Positions 1 to 16,558 are shown, numbered from the stretch's first letter. The stretch is DNA of 64,000 nt from Mesostigma viride (GCA_009746045.1 RPFO01000080.1:11632467-11696466), one strand, 5' to 3'. Notes: generated from the letters alone by a model not told the origin. Numbers and translations: made by a program.

Positions 1-930
1 CGGCGACGCTATCCATGAGACAATCTTAAGCACAGAACGGGAAAATTTCTGAGGCTTCTGGCTCGCTACTGCGTTTGTAGACACCTAACGTTCACACAGC
101 GCAGTTTTGGACAGCTCGGTTTTAGACAGCTCGGTTTTAGACTGCGCACCTCTGCGGATGCCACATATTCGCGTATCAGGCGCCACAGCTGAGAGAACAC
201 ATCTTGTAGCTGCGGGCATTGTGGACCACAACGACAAGGCAGGGGAGGGGGAGAGAGTGGTCAGGTAAGAACACATCTTGTAGCTGCGGGCGTTGTGGAA
301 CACAACGACAAGGCAGGGGAGGGGTAGAGAGAGGCACGACGACAAGGCAGGGGAGGGGTAGAGAGAGGCACAAAGACAAGGCAGGGAAGGGGGAGAGAAT
401 GGTCGTGTGAGAAGACAACTTGCAACTGGCAGCAAGTATTTGTGGACAACGAAATAAAACTCAGGGTTTTGACAGAGGGTTGACAATACAAGAAAGCGAA
501 GGTGAGCGAGCGAGCGCCCCACCCATGCCCAGTGCTAGCCCCACGTCCAACCCCCTACCAGCATCTGGGGCACCACAGACATGATAGGAGCACCGTGCCC
601 ACGCCACCCCCCTACCGCACAAGTTGCAAAAGTAATGCGTTTCGCATTACTTAACGCACCACACGGACATGATGGCAAGCAAAAGGAGGAGTATCCAACG
701 CGGCAGTTGCATTCGACATCCCCAGCTCAAGCCCCTCTTGCTTCTCAAACTCGCACACCAACCCTCTTGCTTCTCAAACTCCCCTACTAGCGACAGGGAG
801 CAGCGCTATTCATGAACTTCCCAACCAACCCCTCCCACCATGTCCACTACCCTACCAGGGAGTGCAAGCAGCAGCCCACTTGTGGTACCCAACAACGCCA
901 ACTTGCGCCGGCCCCATTCCTCCAATACCT
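1..930. other. No exon recognised; left-edge sequence with a short tandem repeat
   Basis: This should be downstream intron of TFB2. I looked on the minus strand for the next p52 block (a Trp-rich 'LWxxxxxYL' segment) and did not find it. The only structure noted is the tandem repeat at 196-413. Confidence 0.5.
196..413. repeat. Purine-rich tandem repeat
   Basis: Two copies of a ~72-bp unit starting AACACATCTTGTAGCTGCGG, followed by three copies of its shorter half (GACAAGGCAGGGGAGGGG…). The copies are imperfect. Confidence 0.75.
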
Positions 931-1258
931 CGACCAGCCACATTCCTCCAACTCCCCTACCAAACCCTCCCATTCCTCCAACTCCCCTACCAAACCCTCC
1001 CATTCCTCCTACTCCCCTCCCAAACCCTCCCATTCCTCCTACTCCCCTCCCAAACCCTCCCATTCCTCCTACTCCCCTCCCAAACCCTCCCATTCCTCCT
1101 ACTCCCCTACCAAACCCTCCCATTCCTCCTACTCCCCTCCCAAACCCTCCCATTCCTCCTACTCCCCTCCCAAACCCTCCCATTCCTCCTACTCCCCTCC
1201 CAAACCCTCCCATTCCTCCTACTCCCCTACCAAACCCTCCCATTCCTCCACTCCCCAT
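931..1258. repeat. 30-bp minisatellite in TFB2 intron 5
   Basis: About eleven copies of a 30-bp unit (…CCTCCCATTCCTCCTACTCC…) with A/C changes at a few fixed sites. It abuts the exon 5 donor at 1255-1260. The unit length is a multiple of three and stop-free, which explains the long repetitive ORFs on both strands. Confidence 0.9.
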
Positions 1259-1260
1259 AC

Positions 1261-6394
<5,134 letters not shown>

Positions 6395-8598
6395 CGTGAT
6401 CGGCCCAGGTCTCGGCTTGCTTTGCGTCCCCCCTCACTTCCGGCTCCCTTATGCTTCCCTCGTCACTCGCCTTCACTTGCTTCCCTACGAACTTCCGCTT
6501 ATGCTTCCCCTTACGCTTCCCTTTGGCCGTCCTGCAAGCCCTGCTCGATGGTTATCACCCCCCTTCTGTTGTCGCGCTGCGTCTGCTAGCTTTTACGAAG
6601 CAATGACGAGCAACTGCCCAGGGCTTCCCAACCTTTTCCCAGGGCCTGTCCCCTGCACCGCGCGACTCGGATGCACATGAACCCCCCCCACACCGCTGAT
6701 GGGTCCACCGCTAATCCCACCACAGTGGGAGGCCACCAGGGAGAGCTGTGCCGGACCAGGCCACCCAGGCACTACCGAGCTTGCAGCGGCCGCGCACCGT
6801 GTTCGGAACCGATCAAGCAACAGCGATGCACCAATCAACAGCAAAGGGAACGCCGGGGGAACTGGAGCCACAGCTCTGGCCAAGAGCATAACCGAGGTTT
6901 CTTAAGGCCACGACGATAACCGGCAGATCATAAGGGCCATCCCGAGAGGGCTCGTCACGTCCCCGCAGACCAGAAATGGTGTCAGCGGTCGCCAGTGCCT
7001 CGTCCCCCCACTGAACTCCGTACTGGCGGGTGCGTGGCCGTGGGAGCTCTGCCCAAGAACTCTCCTGGTAGGGTGAGCCCAAGGGGCTACCGCGCGGCTG
7101 CCAGGGTGGTGGCGTCACCGTCTCACCGTCACAGACGCCACCAGGGTTACCGGGAACGGGGGGGGGGAGGCTTCAGCGCGCCTCGGGGGTCTATGGGCAC
7201 CCAGAATCCTGCGCAGAACAGGGGGCGTCGAGGTCGTCATTACAGATGTCATCCTTGAATCTAAGAATGTGACGCCACCATAGTCAGATGCTTAAGACCA
7301 CTGACGTGGGGTCATCGTAGAACAAAGGAGGGTAGCCTATCTGCATGTTGAGGGTGCGGATAACAGAGAAATCACCAATGCCCAGATGCAGAGAAATAGC
7401 AGCAATTTCCTGGAAAAAGATCCGACATGGGGCTTCTCTCCCCATCGGAGGCCACACCAGTGCGTAGGTGTGTCACTGCACATGTGTGTGCATGTGCGTG
7501 TGTGCACTTCACGCGTGTGTCGGGTGATGACCAGCACCCTGACTGATCGACGTGCGGTGTAAAGCATGTACACTCATGGCGTTCACATGTGCTGAATGCA
7601 ACTGCAACCTAGCTTATACAGGAAAAGGCGTAACCTTTTTGGAGGCCAATGAGAACGCAGAGCCATGGACACTAGGAGAAGAAACGGGAAGCTGGCAGGC
7701 CTTGGGACTTGACGATGGATTACCAAGGTGAGCAATCGGTTCGAAGTGGACAGCTCCTAGACGCGTGTTGATCGATGTATATAGATGCGTGTTGATCGAT
7801 GCCGGGTTTTTCAGTCTCAGTCGTGCCTATCCCAGCCTTACTTAAGCACGGCAAGCATGCACCCTCCCCATTGCAACTCGAAGGACCCGGTGTGACAGCC
7901 ACCAGGTCAATTGAGGTTACCGTTGCTAACCCTAAAGGTTAGAGATATCACTAGTACCTAGCGGCTATTGGGGTGAAGCACGTGGATTGCTAGCTAACAA
8001 CGCCATGTGCATGAGTAGAGTGGCGCACGAGGTGGCCTTCTAGTAAGAATACCCCGTCGGGCATACTGTACCGCATTTTTTTGCTACCGACATGAAAAAA
8101 ATTGTGGCTATAGACTTGGATATGGTAGGCTACTAGGTTGATGTGCAATCCAAAAACTAAGGGATGTCCCATCTAACAGAGGAGACACTAGTGCAGGCAT
8201 AGTGCAGTTGCTCGAGTACTGTACCGTACCCGTGGCCTCCATGCCGATATTGCTTGCCGTAGCGAGGCAGAGAAATCGTACATCGGCATTGTGCTTTCGG
8301 CTAACATATGGATGGACACATCACTGCAGCATACCAAATGACCACTCTACCCCTCGAAACGGGGTGCGCTTTGCATGCAAGGCTCCACGCTACATGCAAT
8401 GGCGGGGCTTGCAGGGGTTCATCGTGGAGCGATTGGGCGTGATTATCGGCAAGACGGGTTGATCACGTGCGCCTTGCGCCTTGCGAGGTGTCTCTCTGGC
8501 CTCTGCCCGTACAGGCCGCTGTTTCGACCTCTTTGTTTCGCAGCTTTAAGAAATATATTGTACAATTCCGAGCAAAATTTCATGCGAATTCAGCAGTT
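6395..8598. other. Intergenic region between TFB2 and the tRNA-Lys cluster; no gene recognised
   Basis: The GC-rich part (6395-7260) is next to the TFB2 start and could hold its promoter, but I see no TATA box or other defined element. A protein-like minus-strand frame at 6813-7118 has no motif I recognise. 7440-7520 is GT-rich, and a GTGTTGATCGATG motif occurs twice at 7766-7801. Nothing else could be assigned. Confidence 0.5.
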
Positions 8599-8671
8599 GC
8601 CCTGCTAGCTCAGTCGGTAGAGCGCCAGACTCTTAATCTGGTGGTCGGGGGTTCGAGCCCCCCGTGGGGCT
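8599..8671 (+). tRNA. tRNA-Lys (CUU), copy 1
   Basis: The 7-bp acceptor stem pairs with two G-U pairs. The D arm contains the A box TAGCTCAGTCGG, the anticodon arm is CCAGA-CTCTTAA-TCTGG with anticodon CUU, and the T arm contains the B box GGTTCGAGCCC. No intron and no encoded CCA. The discriminator base would be U. Confidence 0.95.
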
Positions 8672-8751
8672 TCCATGCCACATTCAACCTTTTGCCTGCT
8701 CATGCGCACTCGCTACGTCGCCAGCGTGTAGTATTAACCAATGGGGTGCAT

Positions 8752-8824
8752 GCCCTGCTAGCTCAGTCGGTAGAGCGCCAGACTCTTAATCTGGTGGTCG
8801 GGGGTTCGAGCCCCCCGTGGGGCT
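8752..8824 (+). tRNA. tRNA-Lys (CUU), copy 2
   Basis: Identical to copy 1 over all 73 positions, with different flanks. A T5 run (possible Pol III terminator) follows at 8828-8832. Confidence 0.95.
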
Positions 8825-8878
8825 TCCTTTTTAACTCCTCGCAGGAGATTGCAGCCTGACAATCATCGTGTAGGCAGT

Positions 8879-8951
8879 GCCCTGCTAGCTCAGTCGGTAG
8901 AGCGCCAGACTCTTAATCTGGTGGTCGGGGGTTCGAGCCCCCCGTGGGGCT
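8879..8951 (+). tRNA. tRNA-Lys (CUU), copy 3
   Basis: Identical to copies 1 and 2; a TCTTTT stretch follows at 8956-8961. Confidence 0.95.
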
Positions 8952-9105
8952 ATTCTCTTTTGCCGATGCCGGGCTCAACTTATACCGCATCACACGTCAT
9001 AATTCTTATCTATGTTTTGGGCCTCGTTCGCGCATCTCGAACCACTTTTCTGCTTTCACTTTTCTTCTTCTATAATTATCCAGCAGAATTTGGTGACGAT
9101 GTCAA

Positions 9106-9689
9106 TGTTACGTCCCAGCCCAGACACACCTAGCCTGAGCTACGTAGCGAAAGACCCTTCTTGCCGGAATTAGGAATAATTCAAGGTAGCCTAAAGTAGG
9201 TTGCGCTTCACGACGTGAGTCGTGAGATATCTGGCATCACGGCTTGATGCCCAGCTAATTAGTACACACTTATATTGGCTAGCAACACCAATTACAAATG
9301 GATAATTGCCCCGGGTTCAATGTGTAGGCGTATTCGCACTTATCATTCATCAAACCAAGAGGACGAGACTCTCGTCCTCGGACCAATTTAACCTAGGTTG
9401 ATTGTGGCGCAGATACACGCCAATTTCCCTGGAACAATCCAAGCCAATCATTCCACGTAGGGTCCGGGCCGACATCGACCCTCAACTACAGGATCCACGC
9501 CTAGAACTACGGACAGACTCAGAACTGGCGCGGCGCCACAACACCGGCCCCTAAAAGGGCAACCTAGGACCCAAAATAACTAGTCCAATTCACACAATAG
9601 CCAATGTCCATAAAACTCAGTACAACGGCCACAAGGCCTTAGTAATTTATTCCATTGTTACGTCCGTCCAAAAGGGCCGGGACGTAACA
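9106..9689 (-). repeat. LTR-1 3' LTR
   Basis: 584 bp, TG…CA ends with short inverted termini TGTTACGTCC/GGACGTAACA. Partner at 17305-17888. Confidence 0.93.
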
Positions 9690-9702
9690 CTCCTCCCCCC
9701 CC
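9690..9702 (-). promoter_or_regulatory. Polypurine tract of LTR-1
   Basis: On the minus strand the sequence is GGGGGGGGAGGAG directly before the 3' LTR, the usual plus-strand primer position. Confidence 0.8.
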
Positions 9703-12700
9703 ACGGGGGTCGGTAGTCCCTACCGTACAAGAGATAGAAAGGAAACAAGTAAGCTACGCTACTATAAGAGTACTATGTCCCAACCCCGGTTCACCCGCGG
9801 GTTAGTAATACCAATTCCTCTAGAGGTCGATACACAGGACCAACCCTGACGTAGTAGCATGAAACAGGATGACAGGATCATTCCGCCATCCGTCATAAAA
9901 CTCTCACAACCATCTCAGCGACCGCCGTTGTTGACGCGCCGATCCACTGGAGCCACCTTAGGGGGCGCCACCGCGTGCCCTATCCCATCCACATAATAAT
10001 GCACAGTCCATGTAATCCGCGCAACCAGTCCTGAGGTCCTGAGCAGCCTCAAACTTGATGAAATGTTGACCATAGGGGTACTATGTCCCAGCCCTTGTGC
10101 ACCAACGGGCCAGTGAAACCAGGTCCCCCCAGACTTGCCACGCAAGGGCAACTCTTTATATAGCCAATCGGGCTGTCAGCAGAGGGAATATTTTTCCTGC
10201 ATACAACTTGATGATCCGGCCGACGAGGTGGCCAGTCATGTATCCCGTCCAGCCGAAACCCAGCCTTACAGCGCGACTGATGCGCGTAATCACATGACGA
10301 TTAAGAAGTACTACTAGCGTCGACGACGGTGAGGCACAGCATGCAGTGCAGGCCCCATGCTCAGAAGCGAGGGCGTGCACCAGAAGAATCTGATCCATCG
10401 CCTCACTACCGACAGTTGTACGCGTCCTCTCAAATACAGGCGCGCCGTGAGCCAACCGACCATGCAACGTGGCCGTCCCTGGCCGCCGCTGGAGTGGCTG
10501 TATAGCGGGGGAAGCCCTAGCGTGGCCGCTAGAGTGCGCCTCCCCTGCACCTGCGAACGCATGCAGGTGCCCGCAAGGCCCTAGTGTGTCCACTAGAGTG
10601 CGCCCCGCCGTCTCTATCCAGCGCAGGAAACAGGCAAAGTCGATCAACACCGGAAACTTGGATAATATGGCCAAAACTAGCAGGGCCCCAGCGTGTCCAC
10701 TGGAGTGCGCCCTGCCAACTCCTCCACGAAGCTGCAGTAGTTTAGGCACAACACCACTCCGGCCGACGTGCATAGACCGGAGCAGTCGCCGGTCCCCGCA
10801 TTCCTTACTGCCAATGTGCCTGAACTCCACCGCAAGCGGGGGAAAACTCCTCAGCTCGCAGTCACACCCTCCGTGACACTTGCACAGCAAGAGCACGGTT
10901 GATGTTTGCGCGGGCCCATAAGCATGTGATGCTCGAGGCCGCCGACGTGGACTGCATAGCGCCCGCAATGCCCGCACTTATATAATGCAATGGGCAGGTC
11001 GGGGAGTGACACGCCTTGCAGGAACTGCCGTATCAGTAACGTTGCCCCTGCGAGACACCGTGCTGCTCATGGAGTAGGGCCGAAGCAACCCCGCAGTCCC
11101 AAACAAGAGCTCCTCGGGCTCGATCGCGCCCAGCCCACAGGTGCTCAAGCACATACAGCGATCGTGGACCGGGGTCAATGCCGCGCACGACCGATCACCG
11201 CCTGTCCACCCCGCTTGACTGTCTTGCCCAGGATTCCCATTCCCGCAACAGAAACACGCCCCTATGTATGCAGTCCCCACCGCGCGTCGCAACATCCCCC
11301 ACTCGAAGCTTGAAGGCCTCTCACCACCCCTGTACCAGTGCATGCAGCCATGGGGTATAGTACATTTTGAAGCCCACACAGCCCGCCCGCCATGCACATG
11401 GAACGCCCTGCTCTGAGTCCCTCATCCATCGTAGGCGCGCGGACACGAGCCACTTGCAAATCACGCTCGATCGGCCTCCACCAGTGGTGCAAGGATCGAA
11501 CAACTCCCTACCGGGCTCAGCCCACAGGAGGGACGCGAACACTGCGCGATGGTAGCCATGCACAGGGTCGCGGGCAGTGACTAGGTGCTCAGACTCCAGC
11601 AGCTCGATCCTGCCTGCCTCTCAGTCTCGGGTCGCCGTTACTACAGTCCCCGTGACTCGCCCTCGACGGCCCGATCCCGCACGTCCCATGTACCTCAGTG
11701 CTCTGCCATGGCTCAGCGCGCGTCAGCGCCGGGTCCGCTCAGAGCGGATGTACCGGCCCTATGCAGTGATACCGGTTGTTACTCGGACACCGGCAGTCTG
11801 CGGGGCGACAGCGCCACATCATGTGGCATCGGCACCATGCACGCGCACTGTTGAGGCGGTGAGACAATGACCGGACACCGCCACCTGCTTCTGATGCAAC
11901 CACGACCGGCACCAGCGCAACCAGTGCAACCACGACCGGCTGGGTCATCCACCACTACTGCCGGCAGTACGTGCTGTCGCCATGCAACTGCACCGTGCCC
12001 GCATATGCTTGCAGCCCCGGGGGCCCTTACTCCCGACGGTCGCGGCGGACGCGGGCGCGCCCCGCATGCACGGTTACTCGAGCCCAGGAGTGCCCTGACC
12101 CAGCTAGGCGTCGACTCAATGCCGGGGTAGCCAATTGGTTGGCTACCGACAATTCAACAAGGTGTTGTACATCTGTTTGCCGGCCGACCACGATTCAGTA
12201 CAGGCTCCGCCCTGCCTGACCGCCCAGTCGCATCGGGGTTGCAACAGCCTCCATGCACCGTGCCGTCTCCATGCACCGTGCCGCACTAGTGAAATTAATC
12301 ACGTACGGGTGCACGAGAAGCGAGGCGCGTCCCTCATGCGCCAGGAAGTCAGGGAGCCGTGACTCATAGCCGCCAGCCGGAAGACTCCCTATAATAATAC
12401 TTGGCCGCGTGCCATGGGACTCCGCGTCCGTTGGTCACGCGGGACGCGACGTGCAGTCAGGCCGTAGTCTGGGGTCGCTGGCACTCGCTGCCGAATCCGG
12501 CATCCCGCGCGGAGATGCCTCGGTACATACGCCTTAGTAGTAGAATCATCAAGCATCCGGTGAGCCAATGTCCAAAAAGGCCAGGACCATGTGCACATGC
12601 GGTGCTGAGTGCCTGACGTGGTCCTCTTCGGGACGACCCGTTCAAGCCCGCCACCACTGCAGATTATCCCATAGAGAATATAGCATGGAGAAAATATATT

Positions 12701-13020
12701 ATATAGAAAATAGAGAATATCGAAAATATATAATATCCGCACGCTGGCGCATCGATCCCTGGCATGGCAGTAGAAGGGTCGTCGGATCCACGCGCGGCTG
12801 CGCATCGATCCCTGGCATGGCAGTAGAAGGGTCGTCGGATCCACGCGCGGCTGCGGTGGATTCCTACATAGATGGCCGGCTCGATCCAAAGCCGAACCGT
12901 GCCGATCATACAGGAGCTAGATATAATTAAGAAGAGTATGGTATCATAAAGAAGTGTAGTGGATCAGTACAAGTGCTTAGTATATAAAAGGTAGGTATAG
13001 TAAAGAAGTATATGGTATTA
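9703..13020 (-). other. LTR-1 internal region without recognisable coding sequence
   Basis: GC-rich up to about 12.6 kb, AT-rich after. Several ORFs (for example minus 10156-10977) lack RT, RNase H or integrase motifs. Degenerate repeats of CTAGAGTGCGCC occur at 10515-10710. A 55-bp direct repeat (GCGCATCGATCCCTGGCATG…) occupies 12748-12857. This is where pol would be expected. Confidence 0.6.
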
Positions 13021-13097
13021 TTAGTAGCCATCTGGTTTCATACGCTCTGCGACCCCTCCCCTTCCCCCGGGGACGACGCGTCCACGCGATCGTCCAA

Positions 13098-13475
13098 TTA
13101 CTGCCAAGGAGTCAAGGATGCTGGACCGCCGTGTAATGCTATGTGCCCTATACTCGCTGTCAGGGCACCAAAAGGAACCATCGGGAACCCAAACCACTCG
13201 CCGGCGCACGCGAATGTCCACATCCAGCTAGCGCGTCCAAAGTCGAGCCCAATGATGATGTCCGCTGCGCCCAGCGGTGCGATGGTCGCAGCCAGGTCGA
13301 ACGGGGTGCCTTGCAGCACACCTGTGATATCTGCCAGACCGGGCGATTGGTGTTGGCGACCATCCGAGTGGGTCAGATGCACGGCCGTCCGGTGTGGGGG
13401 CTGTGCGTCAGTCCCAGCCGGCGCACCAGTGCCGCGTTGATGAAGGACGTGGAAGCGCCTGTGTCGACCAAAAAC
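13098..13475 (-). pseudogene. LTR-1 aspartic protease (retropepsin), frameshifted
   Basis: The minus-strand frame from about 13475 contains FLVDTGASTSFIN, the retropepsin active-site motif, and runs to a stop near 13377. The continuing homology, ending in the typical DIIIGLDF motif, is in a different frame (13382-13098). One frameshift therefore separates the two halves. The domain would cleave the Gag polyprotein. It sits after the zinc knuckle, as in Ty3/gypsy elements. Confidence 0.75.
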
Positions 13476-13664
13476 TTGACATCCATGACGGTTGGTTGGC
13501 CGTGTCTGAATATATTATTACATTCATATAAAATATCCCATTACCGCCAACGGTACCCTATATAAAACCACTAGTGCTAGACGCCTAATAGTAATTTCCC
13601 ATTACCGCCAACGGCGTCTATGCATGGGGTCAGTGTATGATTCCAAACACCCCCTTACTGCTGA

Positions 13665-13775
13665 TAGCATGATAACAGGGTGACCTGCTACTGGGCAGGA
13701 CCAATGCACCCTTCGTACTACTGACATCATGATAACAGGGTGACCTGCTACTGTGCAGGACCAATGCACCCTTGG
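13665..13775. repeat. ~60-bp direct repeat inside LTR-1
   Basis: Two copies of a unit containing CATGATAACAGGGTGACCTG and GGACCAATGCACCCTT, between the zinc-knuckle and protease segments. Confidence 0.85.
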
Positions 13776-13926
13776 TATTTGGTACAGATGTGGGGCAAAA
13801 CAGACACCCCCCCCTTGCCCTACACAGGTGGGCATTCTCAGAATGGCTAAGGTGGCCAGCCACTAGGACTGGAAAAGCGCACCGGAGTGAACATATTATA
13901 AAAATATAATTATTACTTAAATATAC

Positions 13927-14457
13927 TTATATAATATATATTATAGTATACTTCCCAGCGGCAAACTCGTAACCGGCCACTGCTGGTGACTCAAAGGTCG
14001 CACGCTGTCCGGAGGCTAGTCGATGAGCCTCGATCTCATTGACCGCGCGCAGCACGCCCTTGGTAGAACTCATCGCTGGCGGCCGCGGCTGCTGGTGCTG
14101 AGTCGTGAACTGCCGGGCCTGCTGGCGCCCGCTCGTCCGCGTTGCGGGGCTTGTCCCTTGGGCCGGAGGAGTCCGGGCGACTGCCGAACGCCGGGCCTGA
14201 AAACCTGGGCTCGGTCTCCCCGTGCCACGTCCAGCATGCCTGCTACGGAGTTTGGGGCAGTCGCGCCTGAGGTGACCCACCTCAAAGCACATGAAGCAAC
14301 GGGCTTTACTCGCGTCGATGGCGTTGAGGCCATGGTCAGCGTTCCCGTCCTCCAGGTCATCGGGGGAGTCCTCGTTCCCCTCGCCGTCGTGCGGGGGACC
14401 TGATCGGAAGAAACGACGCACCAATGGTGCGCGCCCGCGAGCCACGACGTCGGCCAC
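13927..14457 (-). CDS. LTR-1 Gag nucleocapsid segment with CCHC zinc knuckle
   Basis: Contains CFMCFEVGHLRRDC (C-x2-C-x4-H-x4-C), a retroviral-type zinc knuckle that binds the element RNA, followed by a basic, Gln/Pro-rich tail. It is in the same frame as the preceding capsid segment (14901-14458) and separated from it by a single TAG at 14460-14458. This is either a nonsense mutation or a readthrough site. Confidence 0.75.
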   Translation of the reverse strand: MADVVARGRAPLVRRFFRSGPPHDGEGNEDSPDDLEDGNADHGLNAIDASKARCFMCFEVGHLRRDCPKLRSRHAGRGTGRPSPGFQARRSAVARTPPAQGTSPATRTSGRQQARQFTTQHQQPRPPAMSSTKGVLRAVNEIEAHRLASGQRATFESPAVAGYEFAAGKYTIIYII

Positions 14458-14901
14458 CTACAGAAGATACCTCTGGATATTCAAGATGTCCCACTCCTCC
14501 CAAGGGGCCTCAGCATAGTGCTTCAGTACCTCATCCTGCAGCTCGGGACTGAGTGCCTCAACGAACCGGATCTTGTACTCATACCAGGTCATGTCTGTCA
14601 GGTAGGCGGCGCTGGACTCAAACTTGGAGAGAAACTCGCGGTACGGGGTGGTTCCCTGGCGCAGCTTGCCGAATGCGAGTCGCTCGTGGATAACATCATC
14701 TGGGGGCACCAGCTTGCGGCGCACCCGATCCATCAGCTCCTCTACGGTTTGCGGGTACGACTGGGATGCGATGCTCTCACAATTCAGGATGCTCACCACC
14801 GAGGGGTCCATGCAGGTGTTAACCACGTGCGGGATCAGATCACAAGTGGCCAGCTGCCAGCTGTGGTGATTGCGCCAGATGGTGTACTGCTGTTGCCACA
14901 T
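14458..14901 (-). CDS. LTR-1 Gag capsid-like segment
   Basis: 147 residues, helical and Trp-rich (MWQQQYTIWRNHHSW, FLSKFESSAAYL, WYEYKIRFVEALSPELQ), with the look of the 'retrotrans_gag' capsid domain: a long amphipathic segment with F…F…AL near the end, upstream of a zinc knuckle. The upstream part of Gag is in another frame (ending 14916), so a frameshift lies near 14925. Confidence 0.65.
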   Translation of the reverse strand: MWQQQYTIWRNHHSWQLATCDLIPHVVNTCMDPSVVSILNCESIASQSYPQTVEELMDRVRRKLVPPDDVIHERLAFGKLRQGTTPYREFLSKFESSAAYLTDMTWYEYKIRFVEALSPELQDEVLKHYAEAPWEEWDILNIQRYLL

Positions 14902-14915
14902 GCGTCCCCATTCGT

Positions 14916-15701
14916 CTACCGGTCGCGCGGTTTCATGTCTGCGTGCAGCTTGGGTACATTCTTGAAATTGGGCATCGGTGGGGCCTTTACCGCGTTGGTG
15001 ATGGGCCCACCGACGTCTACGTAGGAGATGGAGCCGAAGGCGGGGGGCTGCGACCGGGGGAGAGATCCGGACCTGGACGGAGCACCATGAGTCCGCCGCA
15101 CCTGTACTGATGAGGGATGTTCGTACCCCGGGTCATCCAAGGCCACCCTGCTGAAATTAAGGTTGCCGACAGGCGCAGGCGATGGGACCACGCTGCTGTC
15201 AAACACCCGTGGACGCTGCGGTTGAGGTACCGGACGCTGGACGGGCGAATGAGTCTCCTCGCCTCGGGCAGTGACACTGCTTCTGTCATCCCCTGGCCTG
15301 GCCCGTGGTCTATGAGTACCAACAGGTGGGCCCTGCGTAACTGGTTCCTCGTCAACCTCGCCAGTCCCCTCCAGATCGTCGAACTCGCCATCTGCCCCTG
15401 GAATCTCCCCATCCTCATCCGAATTCCATAGCGCCGTGGGTAACAGGGAGGTGCTGCCGAAGGACACTCTGCGTCTGCCCCGGTGGGTGGGGCCCGGCGG
15501 AGGTCCCTGGGGACGCCCCCGCCCCGCCCAAGGATGCGATGGCCGCCCTGTAGCTGGCTGCTGATAACGGTAGGGCTGCCAGGGTATCTTCATTCTCGTC
15601 TCCCTGCTGCTCAGGCTCATGGGGTAGCCACTGTAGTCTCGTCTGAGGTTGTTGTTGCCGCGGTCGGGGCTGCTGTTGTTGCCGTTGCTGCTGCGGTGAC
15701 G

Positions 15702-15745
<44 letters not shown>

Positions 15746-15787
15746 TGCTGTCGCTGCTGTTGCTGCTGCTGTTGCTGCTGTCGCTGC

Positions 15788-15828
<41 letters not shown>

Positions 15829-16086
15829 GAAACCCTGCTGGAGCATCTCCTGGCTGCGCCCGTCCCCCCCTTGTTCCAACCTGGAGTCTGGACTGTCATC
15901 ATCTGATGAATCTCTGCGGCCCTGGTCTCTGGATCGTGGGGAGCCTTCCGCAGGTCTCTCCATGACCTCACCTGTACCTGTACCTACTTGGACGTGCGGT
16001 GGTACCTCTACCACCTCTATACCTTGCTCGTGGTTGTCTGCCTGTTCTATCTCTCTGTTGACAGGTTCTCTCCGTTTCCGTGGCAT
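14916..16086 (-). pseudogene. LTR-1 N-terminal Gag region with polyglutamine, frame-shifted
   Basis: One frame opens at 16086 with MPRKRREPVNREIEQADNHE, runs through an acidic/Ser segment and a long polyQ tract, and stops at 15415. A second frame (15971-14916) carries the downstream acidic and Pro-rich part ending near NFKNVPKLHADM. The switch probably happens in the CAG repeat (15695-15835), where slippage is likely. No known domain was recognised other than low complexity. Confidence 0.5.
15695..15835. repeat. CAG/CTG trinucleotide repeat with CAA/CGA interruptions
   Basis: Runs of CTG on the plus strand, interrupted by TTG and TCG. Encodes polyQ on the minus strand of LTR-1 Gag. Confidence 0.9.
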
Positions 16087-16219
16087 GGTGCTCGTACCGA
16101 TACCTTACACTGCAGGCAACACCTCCCCAGAAAGAAAGAGAGAGAGGGAGAGAGGGCAACCACGTGCTATAGATCTTATATATGTAGGACCTAGTACTAT
16201 TCCCTAGTAATAATCTCCT

Positions 16220-16558
16220 CTACTGTCTGCTAGGGCCAATGGTCAACTGAGAGAAGGTAACTGTAACTGCTGTCCCCTCCCCCTGACTGCTGATCGTGGG
16301 TGGCTTGGAGCATTCACGAGTGGTGTGCATCCCCTCAGGCCATGGCATGTGTTCCCTAACAAACCTATCTGCATATGTAATGTTATCAAACCCCTTCCAC
16401 CTGGCAATAGAGCCTTGGGACAATATCTTATCTTTAATGTGTTCCTCACAAGTCTTCCAGCTGTAGAATATAGCAGGTCTACCCTTATCCCCGTCGTGAG
16501 CTACTGCATAGTAAGGAAATCCAGACTGTCCACCCTTGTTTATTTTACGTCGGGGCAT
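16220..16558 (-). CDS. Stand-alone viroplasmin / RNase H1 N-terminal (hybrid-binding) domain protein in LTR-1
   Basis: 112 residues. The segment PYYAVAHDGDKGRPAIFYSW, then the CEEH, ARWKGF and ADRFV motifs, fits the small domain found at the N-terminus of eukaryotic RNase H1 and in caulimovirus protein VI, which binds RNA:DNA hybrids. Conserved features visible are YYAV at the start, Trp-x2-Cys-x5 and the basic-aromatic 'A-R-x-K-x-F' core. It is the first ORF after the 5' LTR and 134 bp upstream of the Gag-like ORF. No RNase H catalytic domain follows it. In this position it might help reverse transcription of the element (inference). Confidence 0.72.
   Translation of the reverse strand: MPRRKINKGGQSGFPYYAVAHDGDKGRPAIFYSWKTCEEHIKDKILSQGSIARWKGFDNITYADRFVREHMPWPEGMHTTRECSKPPTISSQGEGTAVTVTFSQLTIGPSRQ

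Noticed and set aside
6593-7118. Protein-like minus-strand frames near the TFB2 promoter
   Set aside because: No recognised motif, no splice structure that can be defended.
10156-10977. A 273-codon minus-strand ORF in LTR-1 as a possible pol product
   Set aside because: No RT, RNase H, integrase or protease motif; codon pattern looks like GC-rich chance ORF.
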